Made by a program: the position numbers and the translations under genes
In this document: in pieces, positions 23,501 through 36,273 of the stretch
Layout of the letters: every line of letters begins with the position of its first letter
Position numbering within the stretch: position 1 is the first letter of the stretch
Source: Anaeramoeba ignava
Taxonomy: Eukaryota; Metamonada; Anaeramoebidae
Length of the DNA stretch: 64,000 nucleotides
Assembly: GCA_028826165.1 (NCBI GenBank)
Contig: JAPDFW010000081.1
Coordinates: 1,010,501 to 1,074,500, forward strand
Direction of reading: 5' to 3'
The notes under the pieces: model-generated
Database searches by the model: none
Seen by the model: only the letters and a program-made list of their open reading frames with translations
What the model was told of the DNA's origin: nothing

Positions 23501-26500
23501 ATTTTATTTTGATTTTGATTTTGATTTTCAATTTTATTTGGATTTTGATCTTCAAATTCATGTTTAAATTTAGAGTAAAAAAATTTCATCTTGTTTTCAA
23601 AATCCTTAACAATCGCCTTTTTCTTCAAAAGAACCATATTCTTCTTAACATTCTCACGAGAAATCCATTTAGATTTGGAAAAATTTGGTTCCATACTATC
23701 AATAATGAATTGACAATTTGAATTCCCATTTCTCAGAAGATCAAGTACATTTTCCAATAAATGCTGGATTTCTTCATTTGGATTTCGACGACTGATTTGG
23801 AACAGAAGAGAAATCATAGACTCTTGTTTTTGTGATTGGTGATCCTGAGGGAAACTGAAATAATGGGAAGAATTTATAAAAAGATTATGAGGAGAAGGAA
23901 ATCTCAAATTTTGCCCGAAAGTATTTGATTTGGGAAAATCGGATCTCTGTGTTGTAGAAGAAATATTCAAGAGCTTGAGTTGTTTATCAAGAATATCATC
24001 CCGTTTGTTCTTGATCTCCATTTCTTCACTGAGTTCGAGTGAAATATTCATGATTTGAAGACAGCAAGATAGACATCTTTCTTCTGAATTATCTAAAATA
24101 TCCTTAGTTGCAGAATGATACAAAACCAAGAAGATAATCTGGTGCATAAGATGATTGAACAGAATATTTGGGAGATTTCCGAACGCTGGATGTGGACTTT
24201 CATATTTCGCATTCGGTAAAATAAATGGAATTGTCAAGTTGTTTTGAGAAGCTTTTGAGCGAAGAAATCGGAAAAAATTTTCCTCGGCTTTAACAGCTTC
24301 CTTTTGGGTATATTGCACATAGTATCTTCCCTCATATTTTGTCCACATCTCTGGATCGATTGAGAATTTTGGACATTGCGATCGGAAATGAGATGTTTCA
24401 CTGAGAATTTTATCGAGCTCTTCGTCAGTGACATCTTGAGTTGAGATCATTTTCTTGATTTCGCTGAATGACAAGTCTTCGACAAAGAGCAAGTGAACAA
24501 CCTGTCTTGTGAGGACCTGCTTTCGTGTGGCGTTGTGGATGTGGCCTCTATCAACAAGAACAACGAGAATAAGCCATAAACAGTTGGCAAGAGAATCGAA
24601 AAAAATGGGGTTTGCATTTTGGTATTGAGGAGGGTTTTTTGCGCGGTCGGGACGCTTAGAAGAAGGGTCAGGAATGAGGTGGTAAAGTCCGTTGAGAACA
24701 CGATAGTTTTTGAGTAAGGAAACAAGGAAATGTTGCGGATGAAGAAGAATAGCAGCAATTTGGAGAAACAAAATATCCGCATTCACAAGATAATCAGCAA
24801 AAAAGGCCGATTTGTGGAGATTTGCCTGGTGATCGATCGATGTTCCATTTGCGGCCCAAAAACCTGCGTTTATCTGAGAAAGAGCGACTTGTAAACGGAC
24901 AATATGCTCAACAAAGAAAATGAACTTGTCATAATCAATATTGTTTGAAGAGATCGTTGTTTGATTAAAAATTTCGAAAAGCGACAAGTCCCATCTCTTG
25001 GCTGCCGCGCAAACCAGCAACGCAAGAAGTCTGTGAAGCGGGAAATGCACTGAGATTGGACTCTTCCAAACATTGTATTCATATACTTGATATTTTTTGA
25101 TTTCGGGCTGACTATGGATTGCCTGATAAATTTGCACAAAAGTCGGCGACATGTCTTCGTACATCTGGTTCTTCTCGATCCCCCAATACATTATTGTATT
25201 CAGTATCTTTTCAATCACGTTGTAGATTTTCATCTGCACTGAGTTGCTAAAATCCATTTTTTTGTTTTGGAATTTTGGATTGATTTCGTTTACTGGTGGT
25301 GCTGTTTGGATGTCGCATTCGCTGGTTGTGAGTCCGCGGATCAGCATTGGAACAAGTGGTACAATGAGATATTCAAGATAGAAACTTGATCTCCATCCAA
25401 GATTCTCACTTGTGTTGTTGAGCGGATAAGTGATCCTTCGGAACATGTTCATTCCTTCCAGAAGCTCCAGCCCGCCAAGCAGCATAGAGAACAGATGCTG
25501 GCTCCCCACCATCAGCTCGTTGGCATAGCCCGGAAGGGATAGTATTGTCTCCAAATCCTGTAGAACAGGCTCGATTTTGTGACGAGTTATCACAGGATGT
25601 TGCACATCAAGAATGGGCTTCATTGTCCTTGCCACTTTGCGAGAATCCTCTCCGCTTTTCTTGGACTTCGTCTTTCCAGCGCTTCTTGTGTTTTTCTTAT
25701 GCATATTTTGATTTGCTGCCTCGTTTTTTTTTGTCGAAAAAATTTCACTCTCATATCCTGAATTATGTACCACAATTCCTGCCTCTCGCAACGCCATTAT
25801 AAACGCTTCCAGAAGGATAATAATGGTTTCCTGCTTCTCAACGTTCCAATGAGGCATAATTGTGATTGCAAACACCTCCTTACTCATCGAGGAAAGATCA
25901 TTAATATCAATACTTATTCGGCAACTCCTCAAAATCATTTCTAAATATCTATCAAAATAAACGCTACAGAACTTCAGGTTGAATTCTGGCAAGTGGAACA
26001 GATTGTACCAGAGATTGAGGAGCTGTTTGTGTATGACATCCTGTTCAAGATTTGTTGCCTGCATGAAAAACTCCAAGGCAGAAAATTTCTGATCAGACGA
26101 AAAAAGAATTCGACTTTTTGCTTGAATAAGCAAGAGCTCTTCAATAAAGATCCGCGAAAGTTCTTCTGAGATGTTCAGCATAGCAATGTTCCAGTCAATG
26201 AGGAAGCTGATCTCAATCTTGTTCTTGTTATTTTTTTTCATGCTATTGAACACAAATTCTCCCCAATTGTTCCCGTTTTCTTTCTTTTCTGTGTTCATAT
26301 GTTCTTCCACTTCAGAGAAGCGTCTTGAAAACAGAATCAAGATATAACGCAGAGATGCTCTAATGAGGAATCGTGCGTTTTTAAACTCGATATTTTTGTT
26401 TTCTGTTGCTTTTTTGGTTTCAACTGCTTTTTTATTATGAAATTTACAAAATCCTGTTTCTTTCCAAAGAAATGAATTTCCACAAACACACAAACCTCCT

Positions 26501-27949
26501 TTTCCATGTGATAGTTTATAATCGTGGTTTGTATGATCTCCGTTCCAAAAACAATTTAAGCATATTCCATAATTTGGATTTTTTTGACAAGTTTTACATT
26601 GATAATAAAATTCATCTTTTTATTATTTTTTTTCCGATTTTAATTTTATAAATGAATTTTGATTTTAATTTTATAAATGAATTTTAATTTTTACTTTTTT
26701 CCCAATGCATTTTACAATATGGAGTTCCTTCTGTAAAAGGAATTGGTTTTTTTGGAGAATTTATTTTAATTTCGTTTATTCTTAACATTTCTAACCATTT
26801 TATAAAGTGGTCAAATCCATGATTTTGATTAGCAAGATACATTAAAAAGTGTTCCATTTGTTCAGGATCCTAAGTGAATATTTATTTTGAATATTTATTT
26901 TGGATATTTATTTTGAATATTTATTTAATATTGGATATTTATTTAATATTTATTTTGAATATTTATTTAATATTTATTTTAAATTTTATTTAATATTTAT
27001 TTAATATTTATTATTTATTTATTATTTATTTAATATTTATTTAATATTTATTTTGAATATTTATTTAATATTTATTTAATATTTATTTAATATTGGATAT
27101 TTATTTAATATTTATTTAATATTTATTTAATATTTAATATTGATTTTAAATATTTATTTAATATTTATTATTTATTTTGAATATTTATTTTAAATATTTA
27201 TTTTAAATTTTATTTAATATTTGAATTTTATTTAATATTTATTTAATATTTATTGAATATTTATTTAATATTTATTTTGAATATTTATTTAATATTTATT
27301 TAATATTTATTTTGAATATTTAATATTTAATATTTATTTTGAGTATTTATTTAATATTTATTTTGGATATTTATTATTTTGAATATATTTATTTAATATT
27401 TATTTTGAATATTTATTTTGAATATTTATTTAATATTTATTTTGAATATTTAATATTTATTTTGAATATTTATTGAATATTTATTTAATATATTTTAATA
27501 TTTATTTTAATATTTATTTAATATTTAATATTGAATATTTATTATTTATTTAATAGTGAATATTTATTTAATATTTATTTTAAATATTTATTTTGAATAT
27601 TTAATATTTAATATTTATTTTAAATTTTATTTAATATTTATTTTTAATATTTATTTAATATTTAATATTGAATATTTATTTAATATTTATTTTGAATATT
27701 TATTTAATATTTATTTAATATTAAATATTTATATATCCAAAATTGATTAATTCCTTGCAAAAAGGAATTTAGAACAAAATTTGGAAAAAAAAAATTGTTT
27801 TTAAATAAAGTATTGATTCAAATAAAAAAAAAGGGAATTATTTCTAAATAAATCAAATTGTTTATCTTTTTCAAATAATAAAATACATTCTCAAAACAAT
27901 CAGTTTTTCTTTGAGGATGATTCAATAATTCATGAAAAAGTGGTTCCAT
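20527..27949 (-). CDS. UBR-box E3 ubiquitin ligase (N-recognin family)
   Basis: Large E3 of the N-degron pathway type. Exons are 27949-27887, 26869-26695 and 26615-20527. The UBR zinc box is split by intron 2: TPYCKMHWEKN, then DEFYYQCKTCQKNPNYGICL, NCFWNGDHTNHDY and LCVCGNSFLW, closing with FCKFHNKK. Near the C-terminus is the UBR-type RING: CCLCLDF..., SCGHVIHFDCF and ESGEFPCPF, with a 120-residue NQ tract between the first Cys pair and CGH. The C-terminal auto-inhibitory region follows (VCLLTGNIV, INGRLASAVLAYEDG, DIGLERGKDLFLDKKRL). I see no ClpS-like domain, so a UBR3-like type is possible. Two indels in a second NQ tract (T5 at 23464-23468, T8 at 23388-23395) break the frame between the two halves. 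Confidence 0.88.
22445..23560 (-). repeat. NQ hexamer tracts inside the UBR ligase gene
   Basis: Two blocks of GATTTT-type repeat (+ strand) at about 22445-22805 and 23025-23555. The first falls inside the RING fold; the second lies just before it. In the second the frame drifts from NQ to KS to IK through single-base indels. Confidence 0.88.
26870..27886 (-). repeat. First intron of UBR gene: TTTAATATTTAT repeats
   Basis: 1,017-bp intron, donor GTATTT and acceptor CACTTAG. About 870 bp are degenerate TTTAATATTTAT and TTTTGAATATTTAT units. About 150 bp next to the donor are ordinary AT-rich DNA. Confidence 0.82.
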
Positions 27950-28166
27950 AATAATTTATTAATTAATTTATTAATTATAATAACAATAATAACTAAACAA
28001 AAAGAAAGGAAAAAATTGAAAAAAAAAAATGAAAAAAAATTGAAAAAAATATTTCAATTTTGATGAGTAAACATGAGTCAAAAAATTTAATTTAATTTAA
28101 TTTAATTTAAGAAAAAATTAAAAAAAAATCAAATCATTTTTTTCTTCTTTTAATTTTGCTTTTTTA
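27950..28166. promoter_or_regulatory. Divergent promoter region UBR / glucosylceramidase
   Basis: 217 bp between head-to-head starts. A-tracts with TG at about 28018-28048 give the T-tract/CA element in the UBR direction; CATTTTTTTCTTC at about 28136-28149 serves the GH30 direction. A short TTTAA array lies at about 28086-28110. Confidence 0.4.
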
Positions 28167-30441
28167 ATGAATCGCTCACAAATTCTTTTTCTAACTCTCA
28201 TTTTCTTTTTCTCCTTTTCATTTTCACAAGTAGTTCATGTTGTACAAACTGCCAAAAACACAGGAGACAGATTGACCCCAAAAGCAGACATTTCATTTCA
28301 AACAAAAAAAACAAGCAACACAACAATAACGATCTCTGACGCGAAAACTTATCAAAAAATATATGGTTTTGGGGGGGCTTTTACAGAAGCAGCGGCTGTA
28401 AATTGGAACCAATTAAACGAGACACTTCAACAACAGATTTTGAGAGAATATTTCTCGAATCTGAATTATAGAGTGGGTCGCGTTCATATTAATTCTTGTG
28501 ATTTTTGCGAGTCTTCTTACTCTTTTGACAACATACCAGGCGACTATGAACTTACTAATTTCAGTCTTAAAAATGGTCATGATTTACATACAGTTATTCC
28601 AATGATAAAAGCTGCCCTTCAAATCGCTGGCCCTGATTTCCGTTTATTCGGTTCGCCGTGGAGTCCTCCTTTTTGGATGAAAAGTAACGGCCAAATGGAT
28701 GGTTCAAATCGTCCGGGTTTGATTCAAGACCCTTCAGTTTTTAGAGCTTGGGCTTTGTATTTTAGTAAGTGGATTAGTGCTTATAAAGCTGAGGATATTC
28801 CTATTTGGGGGATGTAAGTTTTATTTTAATTTTTTTAAGGGAAATTTAAAATCAAAATATAAATTAAATTTAAAATATAAAATCAAAATATAAATATCAA
28901 TATAAATATAAATATAAATATAAATATAAATATAAATATAAATATAAATATAAATATAAATATAAATATAAATCTAAATATAAATCTAAATATAAATATA
29001 AATATAAATATAATTATAAATATAAATATAAATATAAATATAAATATAAATATAAATATAAATATAAATATAAATATAAATATAAATATAAATATAAATA
29101 TAAATATAAATATAAATATAAATATAAATATAAATATAAATATAAATATAAATATAAATCTAAATATAAATATAAATCTAAATATAAATATAAATATAAA
29201 TATAAATATAAATATAAATATAAATATAAATATAAATCTAAATATAAATATAAATATAAATATAAATATAAATCTAAATATAAATATAAATATAAATATA
29301 AATATAAATATAAATATAAATATAAATATAAATATAAATATAAATATAAATATAAATATAAATATAAATATAATTATAATTATAAATATAAATATAAATA
29401 TAAATATAAATATAAATATAAATATAAATCTAAATATAAATATAAATATAAATATAAATATAAATATAAATATAAATATAAATATAAATATAAATATAAA
29501 TATAAATATCAATATAAATTAAAATTAAAATTAAAATCTAAATCTAAATATAAATATAAATCAAAATCAAAATCAAAATCTAAATATAAATTTAAATCAA
29601 AATCAAAATCTAAATCAAAATTTAAATCAAAATATAAATCAAAATTCAAATCAAAATTCAAATCAAAATCAAAAACAGAACAATCCAAAACGAACCTGAA
29701 TTTGCAGCTCCATGGGAAGCATGTTGTTATACTGCAGATCAAGAAGCAGATTTTCTTGCACAATATCTCGGACCACAAATGAAGCAAGATCATCCAGAGG
29801 TAAAAATCATGATTTACGATCACAACAAAGATGATGTATATGCATATGCAAGTGAAATCTTAGGGAAACGACTTGATGCAGCAAGATATGTTGACGGAGT
29901 AGCATTTCATTGGTATTCAGGACCACAATTTGAGAACGTACTTGAAGTACATGAACATTATCCTGATTATTTTCTTTTGGCAACAGAAGCATGTGTTTGC
30001 CCTGGAGATCAAGGGTTTCTTTGGGAATCAGGCGAGAAATATGGATATGATATTTTGGGTGATTTGAATTCTTGGGCTGTTGGTTGGGTTGATTGGAATA
30101 TGTGCTTAGATATGCAAGGCGGTCCAAATCATCTTCAAGGATATTGTGGTTCTCCTGTTATGATTAATCAAACCTCAAAAAATATCTTTTATAATCCCTC
30201 CTTTTATTATATGGGTCAAATCTCTAAATTTATTCTTCCAGATTCTCTTCGTATTGATTACTCAATTTCTGGAGATCTTGATATTTCTTTGGCTACTTTT
30301 AAAACTCCTTCAAATTCTATTGTTACTGTTGTTATGAATTCTAATGATTCTCCTGTCGATTTTGATATTGAGTTTAATGGAAAGTTCGCTTATTATGAAC
30401 TTCCTGAACATTCTATCGCAACTTTTTATTTTGATAAATGA
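28167..30441 (+). CDS. Glucosylceramidase (GH30 family), secreted/lysosomal
   Basis: Hydrolyses the glucose-ceramide bond, normally in lysosomes or outside the cell. Two exons, 28167-28813 and 29679-30441, total 469 residues. The N-terminus is a signal peptide (MNRSQILFLTLIFFFSFSFS). Family features are YGFGGAFTEAAAVNW, FGSPWSPPFWMKSNG, WGITIQNEPEF with the acid/base Glu (about residue 220) directly after the splice, VDGVAFHWY, LLATEACV with the nucleophile Glu (about 319), GWVDWNM and GGPNHLQGYC. The length matches GBA-type enzymes. The intron interrupts the Ile before TIQNEP in phase 2. The intron is entirely tandem repeat. Confidence 0.96.
28814..29678 (+). repeat. GH30 gene intron: ATAAAT hexamer passing into AAATCA
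   Basis: 865 bp, GTAAGT..AAACAG. About 640 bp are near-perfect AAATAT hexamer with scattered AAATCT variants. The last 150 bp change to AAATCA/AAATTC, the same family as the coding NQ repeat. Confidence 0.9.
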
Positions 30442-31114
30442 AGATCCAAAATTGAAAATCAAAATTCAAATTTGAAAATCAAAATCAAAATCAAAATCAA
30501 AATTAAAATTCAAATCAAAATCAAATTCAAATTTGAAAATTAAAATTAAAATCAAATTCAAATCAAAATTCAAATCAATTTGAAAATCAAAATCAAAATC
30601 AAAATCAAAATCAAAATCAAAATCAAAATTAAAATTAAATTAAAATTCAAATCAAAATCAAAATCAAATTCAAAATTAAAATCAAATTTAAAATCAAAAT
30701 TCAAATTAAAATTAAAATTAAAATTCAAAATCAAATTAAAATTAAAATTAAAATTAAAATCAAAATCAAATTCAAAACTAAAATCAAAATTAAAATCAAA
30801 TTGAAAATTAAAATTAAAATCAAAATCAAATTCAAAACTAAAATCAAATTAAAATTAAAATTAAAATTAAAATCAAAATCAAATTCAAAACTAAAATCAA
30901 AATCAAAATTCAAATTTGAAAATCAAAATCAAATCAAAATTCAAATTCAAATTGAAAATCAAAATTAAAATCAAATTAAATTAAAATTCAAATTCAAAAA
31001 TTTTTCAAAATTTTTCTTCAAAATGATTGAAATTCAAAATTAAAATTTCAAATTCAAAAATTTTTCAAAAAACAAATTTTTAAAAAAAAAAATTTCATTT
31101 TTCATTTTTTTCAA
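30442..31114. repeat. Intergenic AAAATC/AAAATT repeats
   Basis: Downstream of the GH30 gene. Degenerate hexamers AAAATC, AAAATT and AATTCA run from about 30450 to 31000, A-rich on the + strand like the flanking + genes. Homopolymers follow up to the AAA gene. No gene is seen. Confidence 0.75.
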
Positions 31115-34077
31115 ATGAAATCAAACTTAAAAATTTTTCAAACAAAAATTAATTTTCATTTTTTAGAAATCTTAATTCAAAAAAAAAAAATAATTTGAAA
31201 TTTTGTTTATAAAATCTTTCAATTAAATCAACTTTTATTTATAATAGATTTATCTAAATATATTCCAGTCATTTGGATTTATAAAGAAGACCAAGAAAAA
31301 AATCAAATTAATCTTTCAAAATTTTATTTAATTTTCAAAGAAGAAAAAAAATTATATACTTTAATTAAATTAATTCCAAATTCACAAAACTTAGAAAAAT
31401 CAAAAAATACACCTCAAATGAAGTGTATAATTTCAAAAATTGTTGCCAAAACTTTAAAAATTGGAAATTCTAATGATTTCTATTTAAATAAATCAAATGC
31501 TCAAAATTTCAAAGATTTTCCATTTGCAAAAGAAATGATTCTTGAATGCCAAAAACAAAATCAAATCTTCCAATTTTTGGAAAATCAATCTAATTTAATC
31601 AATTTTTTACCCTCTTTTCTTTCTGGTGGTGTTTTTTGTATTAATACCCAATTCTCTGTTGATTGGAACAATGAAAATATTGATTTAATTGTGAAATCAA
31701 TTGAAAATCATTTGGATCAAAACATAAAAATTGAACAAAACACAAATTCTAATTTAAATTTAAATTTAAATTTTCAACAACAAAAAAATGAGTTTGAATC
31801 ATTTCGAATAAATTCAAATACGAAAATTAGAATCATAAACAAAAAGAATATAGAAATAAATCAAGTAAATGAATCAAGAAGTTTAAATGAACAAAAAACA
31901 GAAGAAATCAGATGGAAATCAAATCAAACTACTCACCCCAACTTTAAATCAATGGATTAATTTAGTTTCGGATTCTTTTGCTGGATACAAAAAAACAATA
32001 ACAGAAATCATCACATTATTATTTTCCCAAATTAATTCCCCAAGAAAAGGATCAAATTTCTTGGGTATTCTTCTTTATGGATTGTCTGGAACAGGAAAAA
32101 CAACATTGATCAATTTGATCATGAAAAATTCTCATCTTCAATATTTTTCAATAAATCCAAGTTCTCTTTTCCAAAAAAATAGAGGAGAATCTGAAAGAAA
32201 ATTGCAAGATATTTTTATTCAAGCAAAGAAAAATGCGCCCAGTTTTATTTTGATTGATGATATTGATGGATTTGTTTGCTATGATAAAAAAACTGTAGAT
32301 GTTTCTATTGAAATGAATTTATTTTATTTACTTTTGGAAATGATTGATAAATTGTCGAGTAAATATGATAATTATAGGAATAATAAACAGGTTATAGTAA
32401 TAGGAACAACAACAAATTTACAGTTAGTTCATCCATTACTTAGAAGGTCAGGAAGAATAGATCATAATTTTGAACTGAAAATTCCATCTCCTTCTCAAAG
32501 AAGGGAAATGCTTGAATTTATTTTTAAAAGATCCACTTCGTTGTTCAAGAAATCAAGATCAAAATCAATTTGAAAATCAAAACCAATTTTTATCTCAAAA
32601 AACTCATGGATTTGTTGCTTCCGATCTTATTGATCTTGTTAACCAAATTGTTCTTTCTTCTTTGAAAAAATCTCAAAATATAAACCAAATTTCTAATCAA
32701 CCATTTTTTCTTGATTTTGAGGATTTAAATGATATACTTTTTAAAATGAAACCAGCCAATCTTAGAGAAAGTAATATTTTCTCATCTTCAAAAATGATAT
32801 CATTTGAAGATCTTGTTGGAATGGATGAAATTATCAAGATATTAAAAGTATTTTTGGAAAGAATAAAAAAAAATTGTTTTCTTTTTGGATCTTGATTTGC
32901 CAAGTTTTCTTTTAAAATAGGCTAGTGTAATTTTACCATTGAATGAACCAAATAAATTTCAATCTTTGGGGATAACTCCTCCAAAAGGAATATTAATATC
33001 AGGTGAACCTGGTTCTGGAAAAACAAAACTTGTTGAAGCTCTTGCAAATGAATCTGGATTAAATTTGATTTTTATTGAAGTTAGATTTTCAATTTTCATT
33101 CAAACAAAATTTTAAATCAATTCACTTAAACATTTCATAAAATATATAAATATATATTTAGAGTACTTCCATTTTATCAAAAGTTGTTGGACAATCAGAA
33201 CAAGCAATTAAGAAAATATTTCAAAAATCAAGATCTTCATCACCTTGTATTTTATTTTTTGATCAAATTGAGGCAATTTCTCAAATTAGAAAAGGTGGAA
33301 ATTCTTCAACACATGCAGCAGATAGAGTTCTTACATGTTTATTAACTGGTACAAAATTTAAATTCAAAATCAAAATCAAAATTAAAATCAAAATCAAATT
33401 CAAAATCAAAATAAAAATAAAAATCAAAATCAAAATCAAAATCAAATTGAAAATCAAAATCAAAATTAAAATCAAAATCAAAATTAAAATCAAAATCAAA
33501 ATTAAAATGAAAATCAAAATTAAAATCAAAATTAAAATCAAAATCAAAATAAAAATCAAAATCAAAATTAAAATCAAAATAAAAATAAAAATCAAAATCA
33601 AAATCAAATTCAAAATCAAAATTAAAATAAAAATAAAAATAAAAATAAAAATCAAAATCAAAATCAGAAATGGATGGAATTGAAACAAATGAAACAAATG
33701 ATCCAAATGATTCTTTAATTATAATTGGAGCTACAAATTCACCTCAATTTATTGATCCAGCTCTTTTAAGACCTGGAAGATTTGATCTTCATTTAAAAAT
33801 TCCATCACTTGATTTTCCTTCTCGTTTAAAATTATTAAATTCTCGAACTAAAAAAATGCCACTTGATTTAGAAGCAAAAGAATATCTTAAAATTATTGCA
33901 AAAGAAACAGATGGATATTGTGGAGCAGATATTGAAATGGGTTGTCAAGAAACAGCTTTATTTGCAATGAATGAAAATATTAATGTTTCTTTAATTACAA
34001 AAAATCATTTACAAAATGGATTTAATCAAATCAAAAAATTTAATCAATTTCCTAAAAATAATTTTAAAAAAATTTGA
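31115..34077 (+). CDS. Tandem AAA ATPase (Cdc48/Afg2-SPATA5-like)
   Basis: Type II AAA protein with an N-domain-like region and two ATPase modules. D1 has Walker A GLSGTGKTTL, ILIDDIDGF and a second region of homology VIGTTTNLQLVHPLLRR. D2 has GEPGSGKTKLVEALANESGL, CILFFDQIEAI, LTEMDGIE and GATNSPQFIDPALLRPGRFD. LANESGLN and LTEMDGIE favour SPATA5/Afg2, a ribosome-maturation ATPase, over Cdc48. Introns are 32848-32920, 33080-33161 and 33349-33667; the last is pure AAAATC-type repeat. Frame changes occur near 31910-31925 and 32530-32560. The start at 31115 (MKSNLKIF) is tentative and needs an intron or indel near 31180-31240. Both Walker B motifs lack the catalytic Glu (DD in D1, DQ in D2). 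Confidence 0.82.
33349..33667 (+). repeat. Repeat-only intron in the AAA ATPase gene
   Basis: 319-bp intron, GTACAA..ATCAG, splitting the Glu codon of LLT-E-MDG. Apart from the splice ends it is AAAATC/AAAATT/AAAATA hexamer. It could be read in frame, but the conserved LTEMDG join shows it is removed. Confidence 0.88.
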
Positions 34078-34179
34078 ATTATTTTGAATTAGAAATAAAT
34101 AAATATAGAATTTAAAATGGAAATTTATTTAATTTATTTTGAAAATTTCTTTTTTGAATTGAAAAAAATTTCTTTTTGA

Positions 34180-35991
34180 TTATTTCATTTTGTTAATATA
34201 ATATTCAATTTTAAGAATTGGATCTTTAGATTTTGGTTGATTTAAATATAAAAGAATTGATTGACAACATTTTTCCCAACCTGAATTTTCATTAAATAAA
34301 GAATTCCAAGGACACCAAGCTCTATGTGCAATTTCAGGATTAAAAAATTGGAGAGTATTTTGATTTTCATTTTGATTTTCATTTTCAATTTGATTTTGAT
34401 TTTGATTTTGATTTTGATTTTGATTTTGATTTTGATTTTGATTTTGATTTTGATTTTGATTTTGATTTTGATTTTGATTTTGATTTTGATTTTGATTTTG
34501 ATTTTGATTTTGAGTTTGAGTTTGATTTTCATTTTCAATTTCAATTTGATTTTGATTTTGATTTTGATTTTGATTTTCATTTTGATTTTGATTTTCAATT
34601 TCAATTTCAAATTCAATTTGATTTTGATTTTGATTTTGATTTTGATTTTGATTTTGATTTTGATTTTTGATTTTGATTTTGATTTTGATTTTGATTTTGA
34701 TTTTGATTTTGATTTTGATTTTGATTTTGATTTTGATTTTGATTTTGATTTTCAATTTCAGTTTCATTTTGATTTTGATTTTGATTTTGATTTTGATTTT
34801 GATTTTGATTTTGATTTTGATTTTGATTTTCATTTTGATTTTGATTTTGATTTTGATTTTGATTTAAATTTTCATTTTGATTTTCAATTTGATTTTGATT
34901 TTCATTTTCAATTTCAATTTCAATTTGAATTTGATTTTCATTTTGATTTTCATTTTGATTTTCATTTTCATTTTCATTTTGATTTTGAATTTGATTTTGA
35001 ATTTGATTTTCAATTTCAATTTGATTTTCATTTTCATTTTGATTTTGAATTTGATTTTCATTTTCATTTCCAATTTCATTTTGATTTTGATTTTGATTTT
35101 GATTTTCATTTTCATTTTCATTTTCATTTTGATTTTGATTTTGATTTTCAATTTCATTTTCATTTTCATTTTCTTCAAATTTTTGATAATTCCATAATCC
35201 AATTTTTCTCTGACATTTATCACACTTTAAAATTTCATAAGATTTTATATTCTTCTTTTTAAAAGAATGAACTTCCCATCCAAAAAGAGCTAAAATAAAT
35301 ACAATTTTTTGCTTTTCTTGATTTTGTAAAACATCAACAGAATAAACTTCATGAAGTATTTTAAAAGATTTACGAAGAGAATCATGGAAATTACTTATTT
35401 GAAGATTTTCTCCAATAATATTTGTTACTCCATCAAAAAAACCTTTAATTTTTGAGTAAATTTGAAAATCAATTTTAGGAAATGAAGTAATTTTTTGAAG
35501 AGATAAAATCCTTGATAAAAATTGATGAAATAATTCAATGCAATCATCAGAAATTGTTGCAAAAGAAAGTGGACAAGGATTTCCTTTCCAAGGACAAAAA
35601 TCACTATGGAAATCATTAAGAAATTTGCATGAAAGATCTCCAGAATTAATGGAAATATTCTCTTTGATTTGCTTTTTGGTAATTTTAGCTTCACAAAATG
35701 AACATTTTAAAGAATTATCTTCTGAACAATAAAAACCAAAGCGTGCAATCTCAAGTGGGGAAAAAATATTAGAAAACCAATGAACTAAACTAAAGGATTT
35801 CACTCGATGATTAAAATCTTCTTTGTTCCACGGTTCAGCTCTTTTATTTCTTTTTTTATTCGTTTTGTTTTCATTTATTTTTTCTTCTAATTTTTTTTCT
35901 TTTTCTTTTTTTTCAATTTTTTTCGTTTTTTCTGTTGTAATTTTGAAATTAAATCATTTAATTTGATTTCTAAAGAAGAATAAAAAGACAT
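34180..35991 (-). CDS. C3HC zinc-finger protein (NIPA/ZC3HC1-like)
   Basis: Two BIR-like zinc modules typical of the NIPA/Rsm1 family, nuclear-envelope or nuclear-pore-basket proteins. Module 1 is VHWFSNIFSPLEIARFGFYC, LKCSFCEAKI and FHSDFCPW. Module 2 is LKCDKCQRKIGLW followed, after an NQ/EN tract of about 250 residues, by HRAWCPWN. The upstream RAEPWNKEDFNHRVKSF matches the family block before module 1. The start taken is ATG at 35991 (MSFYSSLEIKLNDL). A frame change is needed in the A-rich run at about 35884-35930 and again in the NQ tract, where T5 at 34664-34668 (+ strand) switches the frame from NQ to KS. No introns are seen. Confidence 0.85.
34355..35175 (-). repeat. NQ/EN tract inside the second zinc module of ZC3HC1-like gene
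   Basis: About 820 bp of GATTTT, CATTTT and AATTTC hexamer variants (+ strand), encoding NQ, EN and IE. It lies between the Cys pair and the HxxxC of one zinc-binding fold. Confidence 0.9.
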
Positions 35992-36273
35992 TAGAAAGAA
36001 AAATGAAAAAATATTTTTAGTTTAAAAAAAAAAATTTAATTGAAAAAAATTGAAAAATAAAAGAAAAAAAATGAAAAAAAAAAATTTGTTTATTCTCAAA
36101 ATTTTCGAGTAAATTTCCGATTTGAAAAAAAGAAAAAAGAAAAAAAAAGAAAAGAAAAGAAAGAAAAAGAAAATCAAATTTAAATGCCAATGTCAATATC
36201 AATTTAATTTGCCTTTTTTTTTTATGATTATTTTTTTTTTCGGAAATTTGAAAGAAAATTATCAAGATTTAAT

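Noticed and set aside
34324-35262. Long + strand ORF of ILIL/DFDF repeats, and similar ORFs at 22422-23567, 13401-13790, 14860-15306, 28883-29512 (-), 33281-33706 (-)
   Set aside because: They are the opposite strand or another frame of tandem hexamers. Such repeats are open in several frames by composition alone, and a real gene or intron occupies the other strand.
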